From contig SKKS01000441.1 of the NCBI GenBank assembly GCA_007123625.1, positions 1-14,006 of the forward strand: a stretch of 14,006 nucleotides of DNA, given 5' to 3'. Position 1 is the first letter of the stretch. The number at the start of each line of letters is the position of its first letter. This DNA is from Paracoccaceae bacterium. GTDB lineage: Bacteria; Pseudomonadota; Alphaproteobacteria; Rhodobacterales; Rhodobacteraceae. The translations under genes and the position numbers were made by a program. Under the pieces are notes generated by a model, which was given only the letters and a program-made list of their open reading frames with translations, was not told where the DNA came from and ran no database searches. Below are positions 7,597 to 14,000 of this stretch, in pieces.

Positions 7597-8814
7597 TCAG
7601 AAGCCGGCTCCGGCAAAGCTTCGCGGGGCTGGGGCAATGACGACGACCTCGTTGTTCTGGATGGCGGCCACGGCAAGGCCGCGTTCATTGGTGCCGTCGG
7701 CGCGCAGGCGGAAGATGCCGTTGACCCCGGCAAAGCCCGACGCCTGCGTCAGTGCCTCGCGCGAGAAAGGATCGCCGCGCCCGCTGCGCAACAGCGCGCC
7801 GATAGCGGCGATGCCGTCATAGCCCAGCCCGGCAATCGGATGGGGGTCTGACCCATGCGCCGCGCGGTAGCGGGCTTCGAACTGGCGCGTCAGGCCCGGA
7901 TCGGGGCGCGCGAACCATCCGCCCTGCAACCCGCTCAGGCTCAGAGTTTCAGGCGGGATGTCCCATCGGGTCAGTCCGATGAACTGGTATTGCGAGGGGC
8001 TGACCCCGTTTTCGGGCAGCAACTGTGCCAGAAGCGGCAGGGCGCCCGCCGAGTTCGCGGTGAAGAACACCGACTGCGCGCCGCTGGAGCGCACCGCCGA
8101 GGCGATCGTCGGCAGGGCATCGACAACCCCCTGCTGCGAGAAGGTATAGGACTGCGTCCCGACGATCGACGCCCCGCTGCGCGCAGCTGCGCGCTGGATT
8201 GCGCGGGTGGCCACCTCGCCTTCGGCGTTGCGTTCGCTCACCAGCATCACGCGGCCCTTGTCCTGCTGCGCGGCATGAGCGAGCAAGCGCTGAGCGGTGT
8301 TTTCGAATGTGGTGCCCAGGACAAAGACATTGCCCCCCGCGATCTCGGTGTTGTTGGAGAAGCTCAGCACGTTGATGTTGCGCTGGGCGACGGTGCGACC
8401 GACAGCGGTCGCCGATTCGCTGAACACCGGGCCAAGGATGATTGTTGCGCCGTCGTTGACCGCGCGGGCAGCTTCTGCGGCGGCGCGGTTCGGATCACCC
8501 CCGGTCTGATAAACCCGCAGGTCGATCTGAACGCCCTGCAGGTCGGCCACCGCCATGCGTGCGGCGTTCTCAAGGTTGCGCGCCAGCGTGTTGCGGCCCG
8601 AATCCGACGATTCCCCCGGCACCAGCATCGCCACCTGAACGGGGCGGTCCGTGTCCACCCGTGGCGACGACGCTGTCTGCAGCGCGCCGGGTTCGCAGGC
8701 AGCCAGTGCTGCAACCGCGCCGACCGCGCCAATAGCCAGCACGCGCGGCGACCGCTTCGGGGCAAGGGCCTTGTCGACGGCTTGCATCAATCGACGGAAC
8801 AGGAATCGGAACAT
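7597..8814 (-). CDS. Penicillin-binding protein activator-type lipoprotein (LppC/LpoA C-terminal domain, periplasmic-binding fold)
   Basis: A 405-residue predicted lipoprotein. The N-terminus has several Arg/Lys residues, a hydrophobic stretch (about 25-39) and a lipobox LAAC with the acylated cysteine at C40. The rest is a type I periplasmic-binding-protein fold: VAMLVPGESSDSGRNTLARNLENAARMAV, a GGDPNRAAAEAARAV segment, ATIILGPVFSES and SFSNN. This is the LppC-like domain, which in LpoA activates penicillin-binding protein 1A. The TPR-like N-terminal half of enterobacterial LpoA (about 680 residues) is absent, so the activator role is inferred. A binding protein of the Leu/Ile/Val type is the alternative, but the lipobox and cell-wall neighbours favour the activator. 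An upstream in-frame extension to 9036 is rejected because it would overlap the rsmI start and bury the signal sequence. First gene of the minus-strand operon; divergent from rsmI. Confidence 0.85.
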   Translation of the reverse strand: MFRFLFRRLMQAVDKALAPKRSPRVLAIGAVGAVAALAACEPGALQTASSPRVDTDRPVQVAMLVPGESSDSGRNTLARNLENAARMAVADLQGVQIDLRVYQTGGDPNRAAAEAARAVNDGATIILGPVFSESATAVGRTVAQRNINVLSFSNNTEIAGGNVFVLGTTFENTAQRLLAHAAQQDKGRVMLVSERNAEGEVATRAIQRAAARSGASIVGTQSYTFSQQGVVDALPTIASAVRSSGAQSVFFTANSAGALPLLAQLLPENGVSPSQYQFIGLTRWDIPPETLSLSGLQGGWFARPDPGLTRQFEARYRAAHGSDPHPIAGLGYDGIAAIGALLRSGRGDPFSREALTQASGFAGVNGIFRLRADGTNERGLAVAAIQNNEVVVIAPAPRSFAGAGF

Positions 8815-8902
8815 GACAAACTCACGGGTTGCAACGGGTTGGATCGGCGGTGACACTACGGAGTCGGGGCGATGAAGTAAACTTTGGATTGGAGTCATCC
8901 GC
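8815..8902. promoter_or_regulatory. Divergent promoter region, PBP activator / rsmI
   Basis: Only 88 bases separate the two divergent start codons, so the promoters of the minus-strand glnD-murJ operon and of rsmI-yraN must overlap or extend into the coding sequences. The region contains the direct repeat GGGTTG (8827-8832 and 8837-8842), whose first copy overlaps the palindrome GTTGCAAC (8828-8835); this could be an operator but may be chance. GGAG at 8891-8894 lies 8 bases before the rsmI ATG. No confident -35/-10 pair is visible. Confidence 0.45.
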
Positions 8903-9832
8903 ATGAGTGCACAGCCGTCGTCCGCAGCCGGAGGCACCGGCACGTCGCCGGATACGGCGCACCCGGAGCATGCCAAAGGTGTCGCTGCGGGGTTGCACAT
9001 GATCGCCACCCCCATCGGTGCGGCCCGGGATATCACGTTGCGTGCGCTTGATCTTCTGGCCGGGGCCGATGTGCTGGTGGCCGAGGATACGCGCAGCCTG
9101 CGGCGGCTGATGCAGATGCACGGAGTCGCCGTCGGCGAACGTCCGCTGCTGGCCTATCATGACCACAATGGCCCGCGCATGCGACCCCGGCTGATGGCGG
9201 CTTTGGCCGAAGGCCGCTCGGTTGTCTATGCGTCCGAGGCCGGCACCCCGCTGGTCGCCGATCCGGGCTTTCAGCTGGTCCGCGCCGCTCTGGCCGAAGG
9301 TCACCCTGTCCATGCCGCGCCGGGGCCGTCGGCGGTTCTGGCGGCGCTGGTGGTGTCGGGGATGCCAAGCGACAGGTTCTGCTTCATGGGCTTTCCGCCC
9401 GCACAGGGCGGCCCGCGGCGCAGGTTCCTGGCCGAGGCCGCAGCGATCCCGGCGACGATAATCCTGTATGAAAGCCCGCACCGTGTTCACCGATTGTTAG
9501 CCGAATTGGTGGAGAGTTTCGGCAAGGAACGGTCGGCGGCGCTGTGCCGCGAACTGACCAAACGGTTCGAAGAAGTGGTGCGCCTGCCGCTTGGCGAACT
9601 GGCTGCGGTGATTTCAGGGCGGGATCTGAAAGGGGAAATCGTGCTTGTGATCGACCGGATGGACCCCGCGCAACAGTCAGCGGAAGACCTGCAACCCGCG
9701 CTGGAGGATGCATTGCGCACGGCTATGGAATCGCGCCCGCTCAAGGAGGCGGTGGACGAGGTGACGCGCGCGATGGGGCTGCGGCGTCGCGACGTCTATC
9801 AACTGGCCCTGCAACTGAAGGATGCGACATGA
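8903..9832 (+). CDS. rsmI: 16S rRNA (cytidine(1402)-2'-O)-methyltransferase RsmI
   Basis: Methylates the ribose of C1402 in the decoding centre of 16S rRNA using SAM. The 309-residue protein belongs to the tetrapyrrole methylase superfamily. Motifs in order: GLHMIATPIGAARDIT (30-45), GADVLVAEDTR (54-64), SEAGTPLVADPG (111-122, where the usual sequence has SDAGTP), APGPSAVLAAL (139-149), FMGFPP (161-166) and YESPHR (189-194). The N-terminal 29 residues before the first conserved strand are low in complexity, rich in Ser/Ala/Pro, and probably disordered. GTG or ATG codons further in could be the true start, but GGAG 8 bases before ATG 8903 supports this one. Its stop codon overlaps the yraN start (ATGA), giving the rsmI-yraN pairing that is conserved in many Proteobacteria. 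Confidence 0.95.
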   Translation: MSAQPSSAAGGTGTSPDTAHPEHAKGVAAGLHMIATPIGAARDITLRALDLLAGADVLVAEDTRSLRRLMQMHGVAVGERPLLAYHDHNGPRMRPRLMAALAEGRSVVYASEAGTPLVADPGFQLVRAALAEGHPVHAAPGPSAVLAALVVSGMPSDRFCFMGFPPAQGGPRRRFLAEAAAIPATIILYESPHRVHRLLAELVESFGKERSAALCRELTKRFEEVVRLPLGELAAVISGRDLKGEIVLVIDRMDPAQQSAEDLQPALEDALRTAMESRPLKEAVDEVTRAMGLRRRDVYQLALQLKDAT

Positions 9833-10182
9833 GCGGTGCGGTATCCTATCACGCCGGGGTTGCCGCCGAAACCGCGGTGGCGGCACATTATGCCCGGGCG
9901 GGTCTGGTGCTGGTTGCACAGCGCTGGCGTGGTGCCGGGGGCGAGATTGACCTGATCCTTCGTGACGGGGCAGTATTGGTGTTTGTCGAGGTCAAGAAAA
10001 GCCGCGATTTCGCGCGCGCGCTCTTGCAGGTTACACCGCGCAAGGCGGCGCGCATCTTTGCGGCGGCGTCGGAATACCTGGCCTGCGAACCCCGGGGCCA
10101 GGACACCGATACCCGGTTCGATGTCGCGCTTGTCGCGGCTTCGGGGCGGATCCAGGTTATCGAGAATGCGCTGGGCCCTTGA
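9829..10182 (+). CDS. yraN: YraN family protein (UPF0102), nuclease-like fold
   Basis: A 117-residue cytoplasmic protein of the UPF0102 family, which has the restriction-endonuclease-like fold. The core motif is visible as GGEIDLILRDG followed by LVFVEVKKS: E39, D41, E54 and K56 form the (D/E)-x-K type metal-binding arrangement expected for a nuclease, and VTPRKAARI follows as in the family. A role in processing recombination or DNA-uptake intermediates has been proposed, but its true substrate is not known. The start is fixed by the ATGA overlap with rsmI; the open frame continues far upstream only as a shadow within rsmI. It is followed by a 124-base gap before gshB. Confidence 0.92.
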   Translation: MSGAVSYHAGVAAETAVAAHYARAGLVLVAQRWRGAGGEIDLILRDGAVLVFVEVKKSRDFARALLQVTPRKAARIFAAASEYLACEPRGQDTDTRFDVALVAASGRIQVIENALGP

Positions 10183-10306
10183 CGCGGTCGGGGGCCGGCA
10201 GCTGCACCGTCGTGTGTGGACTGAGCGATTGCATCCCTGCGCCAGAGGCGGCATCTAGATCGAGATCCCGGTTGTGCGGGGGACGAATCAGTTGCTGGAG
10301 CAGGGC
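10183..10306 (+). promoter_or_regulatory. Gap between yraN and gshB, possible gshB promoter
   Basis: This 124-base gap is much longer than the other junctions on this strand and may hold a separate gshB promoter. TTGCAT at 10229-10234 followed after 17-18 bases by CATCTAG is a weak candidate. GGAG at 10297-10300 sits 6 bases before the gshB ATG and decides that start. No terminator hairpin with a T-run is visible after yraN, so read-through is also possible. Confidence 0.3.
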
Positions 10307-11254
10307 ATGGGCTTGAAAATCGCTTTACAGATGGATCACATCGGTGGGGTGAACATCGATGCGGACACCACGTTCCGGCTGGCAGAGGAGGCACAGGCGC
10401 GCGGGCATGAGCTGTTCCACTACACACCAGACCACCTGCGATTCGATGCGGGGAAGGTGTGCGCCTGGGGGCAGCCGCTGACCGTGCGGCGCTTACAGGG
10501 CGCGCATGCCGAGTTGGGCGCCTGGCGCGAGCAGGACCTGAGCGCGATGGATGTGGTCTGGCTGCGTCAGGACCCGCCCTTTGACATGGGCTACATCACC
10601 ACCACGCACTTGCTGGACATGATCCACCCGCAGACCTTGGTGGTGAATGATCCGTTCTGGGTGCGTAACTACCCCGAGAAACTGCTGGTTCTGAAGTTTC
10701 CGGACCTGACGCCGCCGACCATGATCGCGCGGGACCTGGCGGCGCTGCGGGCGTTCAAGGCCGAACATGGCGACATCATCCTCAAGCCGCTTTACGGCAA
10801 CGGCGGCGCCGGGGTGTTCCGGCTGGATCCGAACGACCGCAACCTTGCGTCGTTGCACGAGCTGTTCAGCGGATTGAGCCGCGAGCCATTGATCGCGCAG
10901 AAGTTCCTGCCCGCCGTGGCAAAGGGGGACAAGCGCGTGATCCTAGTGGATGGCGAACCGGTCGGCGCGATCAACCGGGTCCCGGCGGCGGGCGAGACGC
11001 GGTCCAACATGCATGTGGGCGGCCGCCCGGAAAAGGTCGCGCTGACCGACCGCGACCACGAGATCTGCGCGGCGATCGGGCCGCTTTTGCGCGAAAAAGG
11101 GCAGGTGCTGGTAGGCATCGACATCATCGGCGACTGGCTGACCGAGATCAACGTGACCTCGCCCACCGGCATTCAGGAGCTGGAGCGGTTCGACGGCGTC
11201 AATGTCGCCGCCCGCATCTGGGAGGCGGTCGAGGCCCGGCGCGCGCAGGCATGA
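10307..11254 (+). CDS. gshB: Glutathione synthetase
   Basis: Catalyses the second step of glutathione synthesis: gamma-glutamylcysteine + glycine + ATP. At 315 residues it is the usual length of bacterial GshB (E. coli 316). The N-terminal domain starts LKIALQMDHIGGVNIDADTT and carries the substrate-binding RQDPPFD segment (87-93). The ATP-grasp part shows ILKPLYGNGGAGVFR (158-172), the glycine-rich loop over ATP, then RVILVDGEPVGAINRVP and the metal-binding TEINVTSPTGIQEL near the C-terminus. I chose ATG 10307 because GGAG precedes it by 6 bases and homologues begin at this point; an in-frame GTG at 10274 gives a poor extension. The stop overlaps the start of the downstream esterase gene (ATGA). 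Confidence 0.96.
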   Translation: MGLKIALQMDHIGGVNIDADTTFRLAEEAQARGHELFHYTPDHLRFDAGKVCAWGQPLTVRRLQGAHAELGAWREQDLSAMDVVWLRQDPPFDMGYITTTHLLDMIHPQTLVVNDPFWVRNYPEKLLVLKFPDLTPPTMIARDLAALRAFKAEHGDIILKPLYGNGGAGVFRLDPNDRNLASLHELFSGLSREPLIAQKFLPAVAKGDKRVILVDGEPVGAINRVPAAGETRSNMHVGGRPEKVALTDRDHEICAAIGPLLREKGQVLVGIDIIGDWLTEINVTSPTGIQELERFDGVNVAARIWEAVEARRAQA

Positions 11255-12156
11255 GCTGGCAGCTCAAGGCGCTGCGGGTATTCCTGCGCCTGGGCGTCAA
11301 GCGCTCGTTGCGGCGCCAGCGCGACAGCTACAGCGCACGCCGGGCATTCGAATTCGGCGGCTGGCTGAATGCGCGCGGGCGCCCTTGGCGCAGTTTTCAT
11401 GACGAAGCCCTTGGGCGGGTGCCCGCACTCTGGACTGCGTCCACGGAGCCCGAGGCGCCGGTCGTGTTGTATTTCCACGGCGGCGGCTATGTGTCGGGCA
11501 GTCCCCGCACCCATGCCCCCCTGGCGCGGTATCTGGCGCGCCGGGCAGGGGTTGCGCTGTGCCTGCCGGCCTATCGGCTGGCGCCCGATCATCCGTTTCC
11601 GGCTGCATTCGACGACGCCGTTGCCGCGTGGGAGGCGCTTGTGGGTCGCGGGCACGCACCCGGGCGGATCGTGATCGGCGGCGATTCGGCGGGTGGCGGT
11701 CTGGCGCTGGCCCTGCTGGCGCATCTATGCACGACCGGTCGGGCTCGTCCGGCGGGGGTGTTCGCGTTCTCGCCGTTTGCGGACCTTACGCTGTCGGGGC
11801 CGTCGCTGAGCGAGAATGCGCACAGCGAAATCCTGCTTCCGGCCGACCGACTGGAGCGGCTGCGCGAACGGATCCTGCATGGCGCGGACCCATCCGACCC
11901 GCGTATTTCCCCCCTGTTCGGGGCGTTCGCGCAAAGCCCTGCGGTGTTCATTCAGGCCGCGCGCACGGAAATCCTGCGTGACGACGCGCTGCGCATGGCC
12001 GAACGGTTGCGTGCCGAAGGCGTGTCGGTGCGCTGCGATGTCTGGGGCAACCTTCCACATGTCTGGCAGTTTTTCCCCGGCTGGCTGCCCGAGGCGCGCC
12101 TGGCGCTTGGACAGGTCGGCGGGTTCATTCGCGAACAATTGCGACTGGAAAGCTGA
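11251..12156 (+). CDS. Alpha/beta hydrolase, HSL (family IV) esterase/lipase type
   Basis: A 301-residue serine hydrolase of the hormone-sensitive-lipase family. It shows the oxyanion-hole motif HGGGYVSGS (HGGG at 76-79), the YRLAPDHPFPAAFDD segment typical of the family, and the nucleophile elbow GDSAGG (S146). H270 in NLPHVWQFF is the catalytic histidine. At the acid position, where most members have Asp in a D-x-L-x-D-D block, this one reads TEILRDDA with E240. Glu occurs there in some relatives, so activity is likely but not certain. No signal peptide is present; a basic N-terminal segment (about 11-32) could be part of a cap helix. The start overlaps the gshB stop codon (ATGA), so it is translationally coupled to gshB. 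Its substrate cannot be read from the sequence; small acyl esters are most common in the family. Confidence 0.88.
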   Translation: MSWQLKALRVFLRLGVKRSLRRQRDSYSARRAFEFGGWLNARGRPWRSFHDEALGRVPALWTASTEPEAPVVLYFHGGGYVSGSPRTHAPLARYLARRAGVALCLPAYRLAPDHPFPAAFDDAVAAWEALVGRGHAPGRIVIGGDSAGGGLALALLAHLCTTGRARPAGVFAFSPFADLTLSGPSLSENAHSEILLPADRLERLRERILHGADPSDPRISPLFGAFAQSPAVFIQAARTEILRDDALRMAERLRAEGVSVRCDVWGNLPHVWQFFPGWLPEARLALGQVGGFIREQLRLES

Positions 12157-12244
12157 CGTTGCGCGCGCCGTCTTGGGGAACCCCTTCGTTCGGGGGGCCG
12201 TTTCATGTAACGATCACGGGCACCGTATCTGCATGGAGGGGAGC

Positions 12245-12571
12245 ATGGTACAGATTTCGACCGATTTCGCAGGGCAGACTGTCTTGTCCACGTTCGAGAC
12301 CACACCGACCGATTGCGCGGACCTGTTGGCGTTGATGGAAGCGGCGTATGACGATTTCATTCGCCACCAACCAGGGTTTCTGGGCGCAGCCTTGCATGTG
12401 AACGACGCGCGCACGCGGATCGCGAATTATTCCCGCTGGCGGGCGCGGGACGATTTCCAGGCGATGCTGCGCAGCGCCGAGATGCAGCGGAGGCATCAGC
12501 AAATGGGGCGTCACTATACGCGATTTGAGCCGGTGCTGTACGAGGTTCACAAGGTGGTCGCTGTGCCCTGA
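12245..12571 (+). CDS. Antibiotic biosynthesis monooxygenase (ABM) domain protein
   Basis: A 108-residue protein with the single dimeric alpha-beta-barrel domain of the ABM/YgiN-like family. Visible features are a first strand (TVLSTFETTP), a helix (DCADLLALMEAAYDDFIRHQ), the hallmark PGFLGAALHVN turn and strand (residues 43-53), ANYSRWRARDDFQAML, and a last strand ending YEVHKVV. Members include small quinol or polyketide monooxygenases and haem-degrading enzymes, but many have no known reaction. With no biosynthetic cluster nearby, a role in antibiotic synthesis should not be assumed. The start at 12245 is set by a strong ribosome binding site, GGAGGGGAG (12235-12243); an ATG at 12233 would add four residues. 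It lies 88 bases after the esterase and may have its own promoter. Confidence 0.82.
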   Translation: MVQISTDFAGQTVLSTFETTPTDCADLLALMEAAYDDFIRHQPGFLGAALHVNDARTRIANYSRWRARDDFQAMLRSAEMQRRHQQMGRHYTRFEPVLYEVHKVVAVP

Positions 12572-12616
12572 CAGGCCGGTCGCTGTGCTGCGTGATACGT
12601 TCGGAGAATGAAAAAG

Positions 12617-12641
12617 GGCGGCGGACACATGGTCCGCCGCC
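12617..12641. terminator. Strong terminator between convergent ABM and Hint genes
   Basis: A perfect 10-bp GC-rich stem (GGCGGCGGAC and GTCCGCCGCC) has a 5-base loop. Read on the minus strand it is followed by CTTTTTCATTC, a good U-tract, so it is an intrinsic terminator for the Hint-domain gene, whose stop codon is about 29 bases away. On the plus strand the following GCATTCTGTTT is a weaker T-rich run, so it may also stop transcripts coming from the ABM gene. Confidence 0.87.
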
Positions 12642-12669
12642 GCATTCTGTTTCCCGGTAAAGGCGGTTC

Positions 12670-13752
12670 TCAGGCGGCGTGCAGCAGAGCCTGCGCCTCG
12701 TGCTGCTTGAGGATCATGCGGGCGCTGGTGTGTGACTTTCGCCCTTCGTCCGAGGCGAGCTCGGGGAACAGCCGCAACACTTCGTCGCGCTGCGCGGACT
12801 GCAGCCCGTCCAGCGCCCAGTCGGCGGGCTGGAAGCTTTCGCTCCAGGCACCATCGGCGCGGACGATCTGGTGGTGTTCGAACATGATGTGGACATAGGT
12901 CACCGCCTGCGTGGCGCGGGTGATGCCGGGCAGGCCGACCATGTGGACGGCGGGCACCAGCACCTCGCGTTCGCCGAAAAGCAATTCCGCACGCGGGCCT
13001 GTGACCAGCATCCGGTGCTGCGGCGAAACGCGCGTGTCGCGTTCGGGCAGATTGTTTCCCAGCGCGCCAGCGGCGATCAGGACCGGCGCCAGATCCGCGG
13101 TGGTGGCAAGTTCAGCCGCGGTAATGGCGCGGCTGCCGCACCAGCGCACGGGCAGATACCCGTTGTCGCGGGTCAGGACCAAGTCGCCCGGGCCAAGCGC
13201 TTCCACCGCAACGGGGCCGTTCTGCGTATCGATCAGCGTGCCAGCGGTGAAGCACGGGATATCGACCCCGTGGCCGCTGAGCTTGCTTTCGAATTCACCC
13301 TCGTCGTTCGGAAACGAGTAGATATACAGCTCGTCCGTGGGTTGGCTGAAGACATTGACGCTGTTCACCGGATCGCCGGTCCAGCCCGTGTCGGGGCCTT
13401 CGATCAGCGAATTCGCGGGCACCAGCAGGTTGAGCGGGTCACCATCGGGGTCTTCGAGCCTTAGCGCGACGAACTGGCCTTGAAACGGTGCCTCGTCCCC
13501 GGATTCAAGGTTCACGGTCGTTCCCGTTGCGAAGAAGTCGTAGATACCGACAAGCGTGTATTCCACATCCCCGACCATCGCCATCGAGCCGGGGCCGATG
13601 GATTCGCCGTCGAGGTTACCGGTGAAGGTCAGGTCATTGAGAACGCCGGTGAAGTCACCGTTGTCGAAGGCATAGGTCGTTCCCTGGCTTTCAGGCGTCA
13701 CGCCCGGCGTGGTATTGCTCAGGACGATAGCACCGTTGATCGTTACAGCCAT
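12670..13752 (-). CDS. Hint-domain (Hedgehog/intein-type, Hint_2) protein
   Basis: A 360-residue protein in two parts. Residues 1-165 are an acidic, Gly/Asp/Thr-rich, beta-rich region (AVTINGAIVLSNTTPG; DFFATGTTVNLESGDE) with no Sec signal, resembling other secreted beta-rich proteins. Residues about 166-310 form a Hint domain: it starts PCFTAGTLIDT with the nucleophile C167, continues VEALGPGDLVLTRDNG, then has the block-B histidine in VSPQHRML (H246). It ends in a strand and loop VTYVHIMFEHHQIVRADG with ESF. Intein and Hedgehog Hint domains use this Cys and His for N-S acyl shift, so cleavage before C167 is predicted (inference). There is no terminal His-Asn plus extein, so splicing is not expected. 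The C-terminal 50 residues are helical and charged. The start ATG 13752 has AAGGA 7-8 bases upstream. It stands alone between a terminator and an AT-rich upstream region. The family is common in Rhodobacterales but has no settled function. Confidence 0.87.
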   Translation of the reverse strand: MAVTINGAIVLSNTTPGVTPESQGTTYAFDNGDFTGVLNDLTFTGNLDGESIGPGSMAMVGDVEYTLVGIYDFFATGTTVNLESGDEAPFQGQFVALRLEDPDGDPLNLLVPANSLIEGPDTGWTGDPVNSVNVFSQPTDELYIYSFPNDEGEFESKLSGHGVDIPCFTAGTLIDTQNGPVAVEALGPGDLVLTRDNGYLPVRWCGSRAITAAELATTADLAPVLIAAGALGNNLPERDTRVSPQHRMLVTGPRAELLFGEREVLVPAVHMVGLPGITRATQAVTYVHIMFEHHQIVRADGAWSESFQPADWALDGLQSAQRDEVLRLFPELASDEGRKSHTSARMILKQHEAQALLHAA

Positions 13753-13882
13753 CTTTACTTCCTTTTATACAACTCGGCTCGGTGTCGCCGATCCCAATGA
13801 CAGCGTATCCAGACCCGATTTACAGCGCGCGGCTTGCGCCCTGGTTCCGATATCGGCTCATTGCACGCCATTTGGAACAAAT

Positions 13883-13911
13883 ATCTGGTTACGTATCATA
13901 TTTCGCCAGAT
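13883..13911. repeat. Interrupted dyad ATCTGG-N17-CCAGAT, possible operator
   Basis: ATCTGG at 13883-13888 and its exact complement CCAGAT at 13906-13911 flank 17 bases that contain TACGTA and the candidate -10 hexamers of both strands. A dimeric regulator bound here would cover the putative promoter. The arms are short, so chance cannot be excluded. Confidence 0.3.
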
Positions 13912-14000
13912 GTTTTGCCGCCATTCGTGTTCAAATCATGGCCCAACCCTGAAAAAAACTGTTTCAGCGGCGGAAACTTTCGCGCCCGGTTGGCGAAATA
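13899..14000. repeat. 10-bp inverted repeat TATTTCGCCA / TGGCGAAATA
   Basis: The left arm is at 13899-13908 and the right arm at 13991-14000, with 82 bases between them. The match is perfect over 10 bp. The left arm overlaps the dyad at 13883-13911. It could be a pair of binding sites in opposite orientation for one regulator, or a trace of recombination. Only two copies were seen, and the right one is at the window edge. Confidence 0.4.

Noticed and set aside
8822..9490. Minus-strand frame opposite rsmI and the divergent promoter region
   Set aside because: Shadow of rsmI with no domain; it would also run through the divergent promoter region.
12175..12197. Possible hairpin between the esterase and ABM genes (CCCC-loop-GGGG)
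   Set aside because: The stem is only 4 bp with competing pairings and no real T-run, so I do not call a terminator.
13480..13800. Plus-strand frame of 106 codons opposite the Hint gene start
   Set aside because: Antisense shadow: no ribosome binding site, no recognisable motif, and it overlaps a gene with a good start.
13949..13967. CTGAAA/TTTCAG hairpin with an A-tract as an intrinsic terminator
   Set aside because: The stem is short and AT-rich, the homopolymer run lies within the stem and loop instead of after it, and no gene is known to end there.
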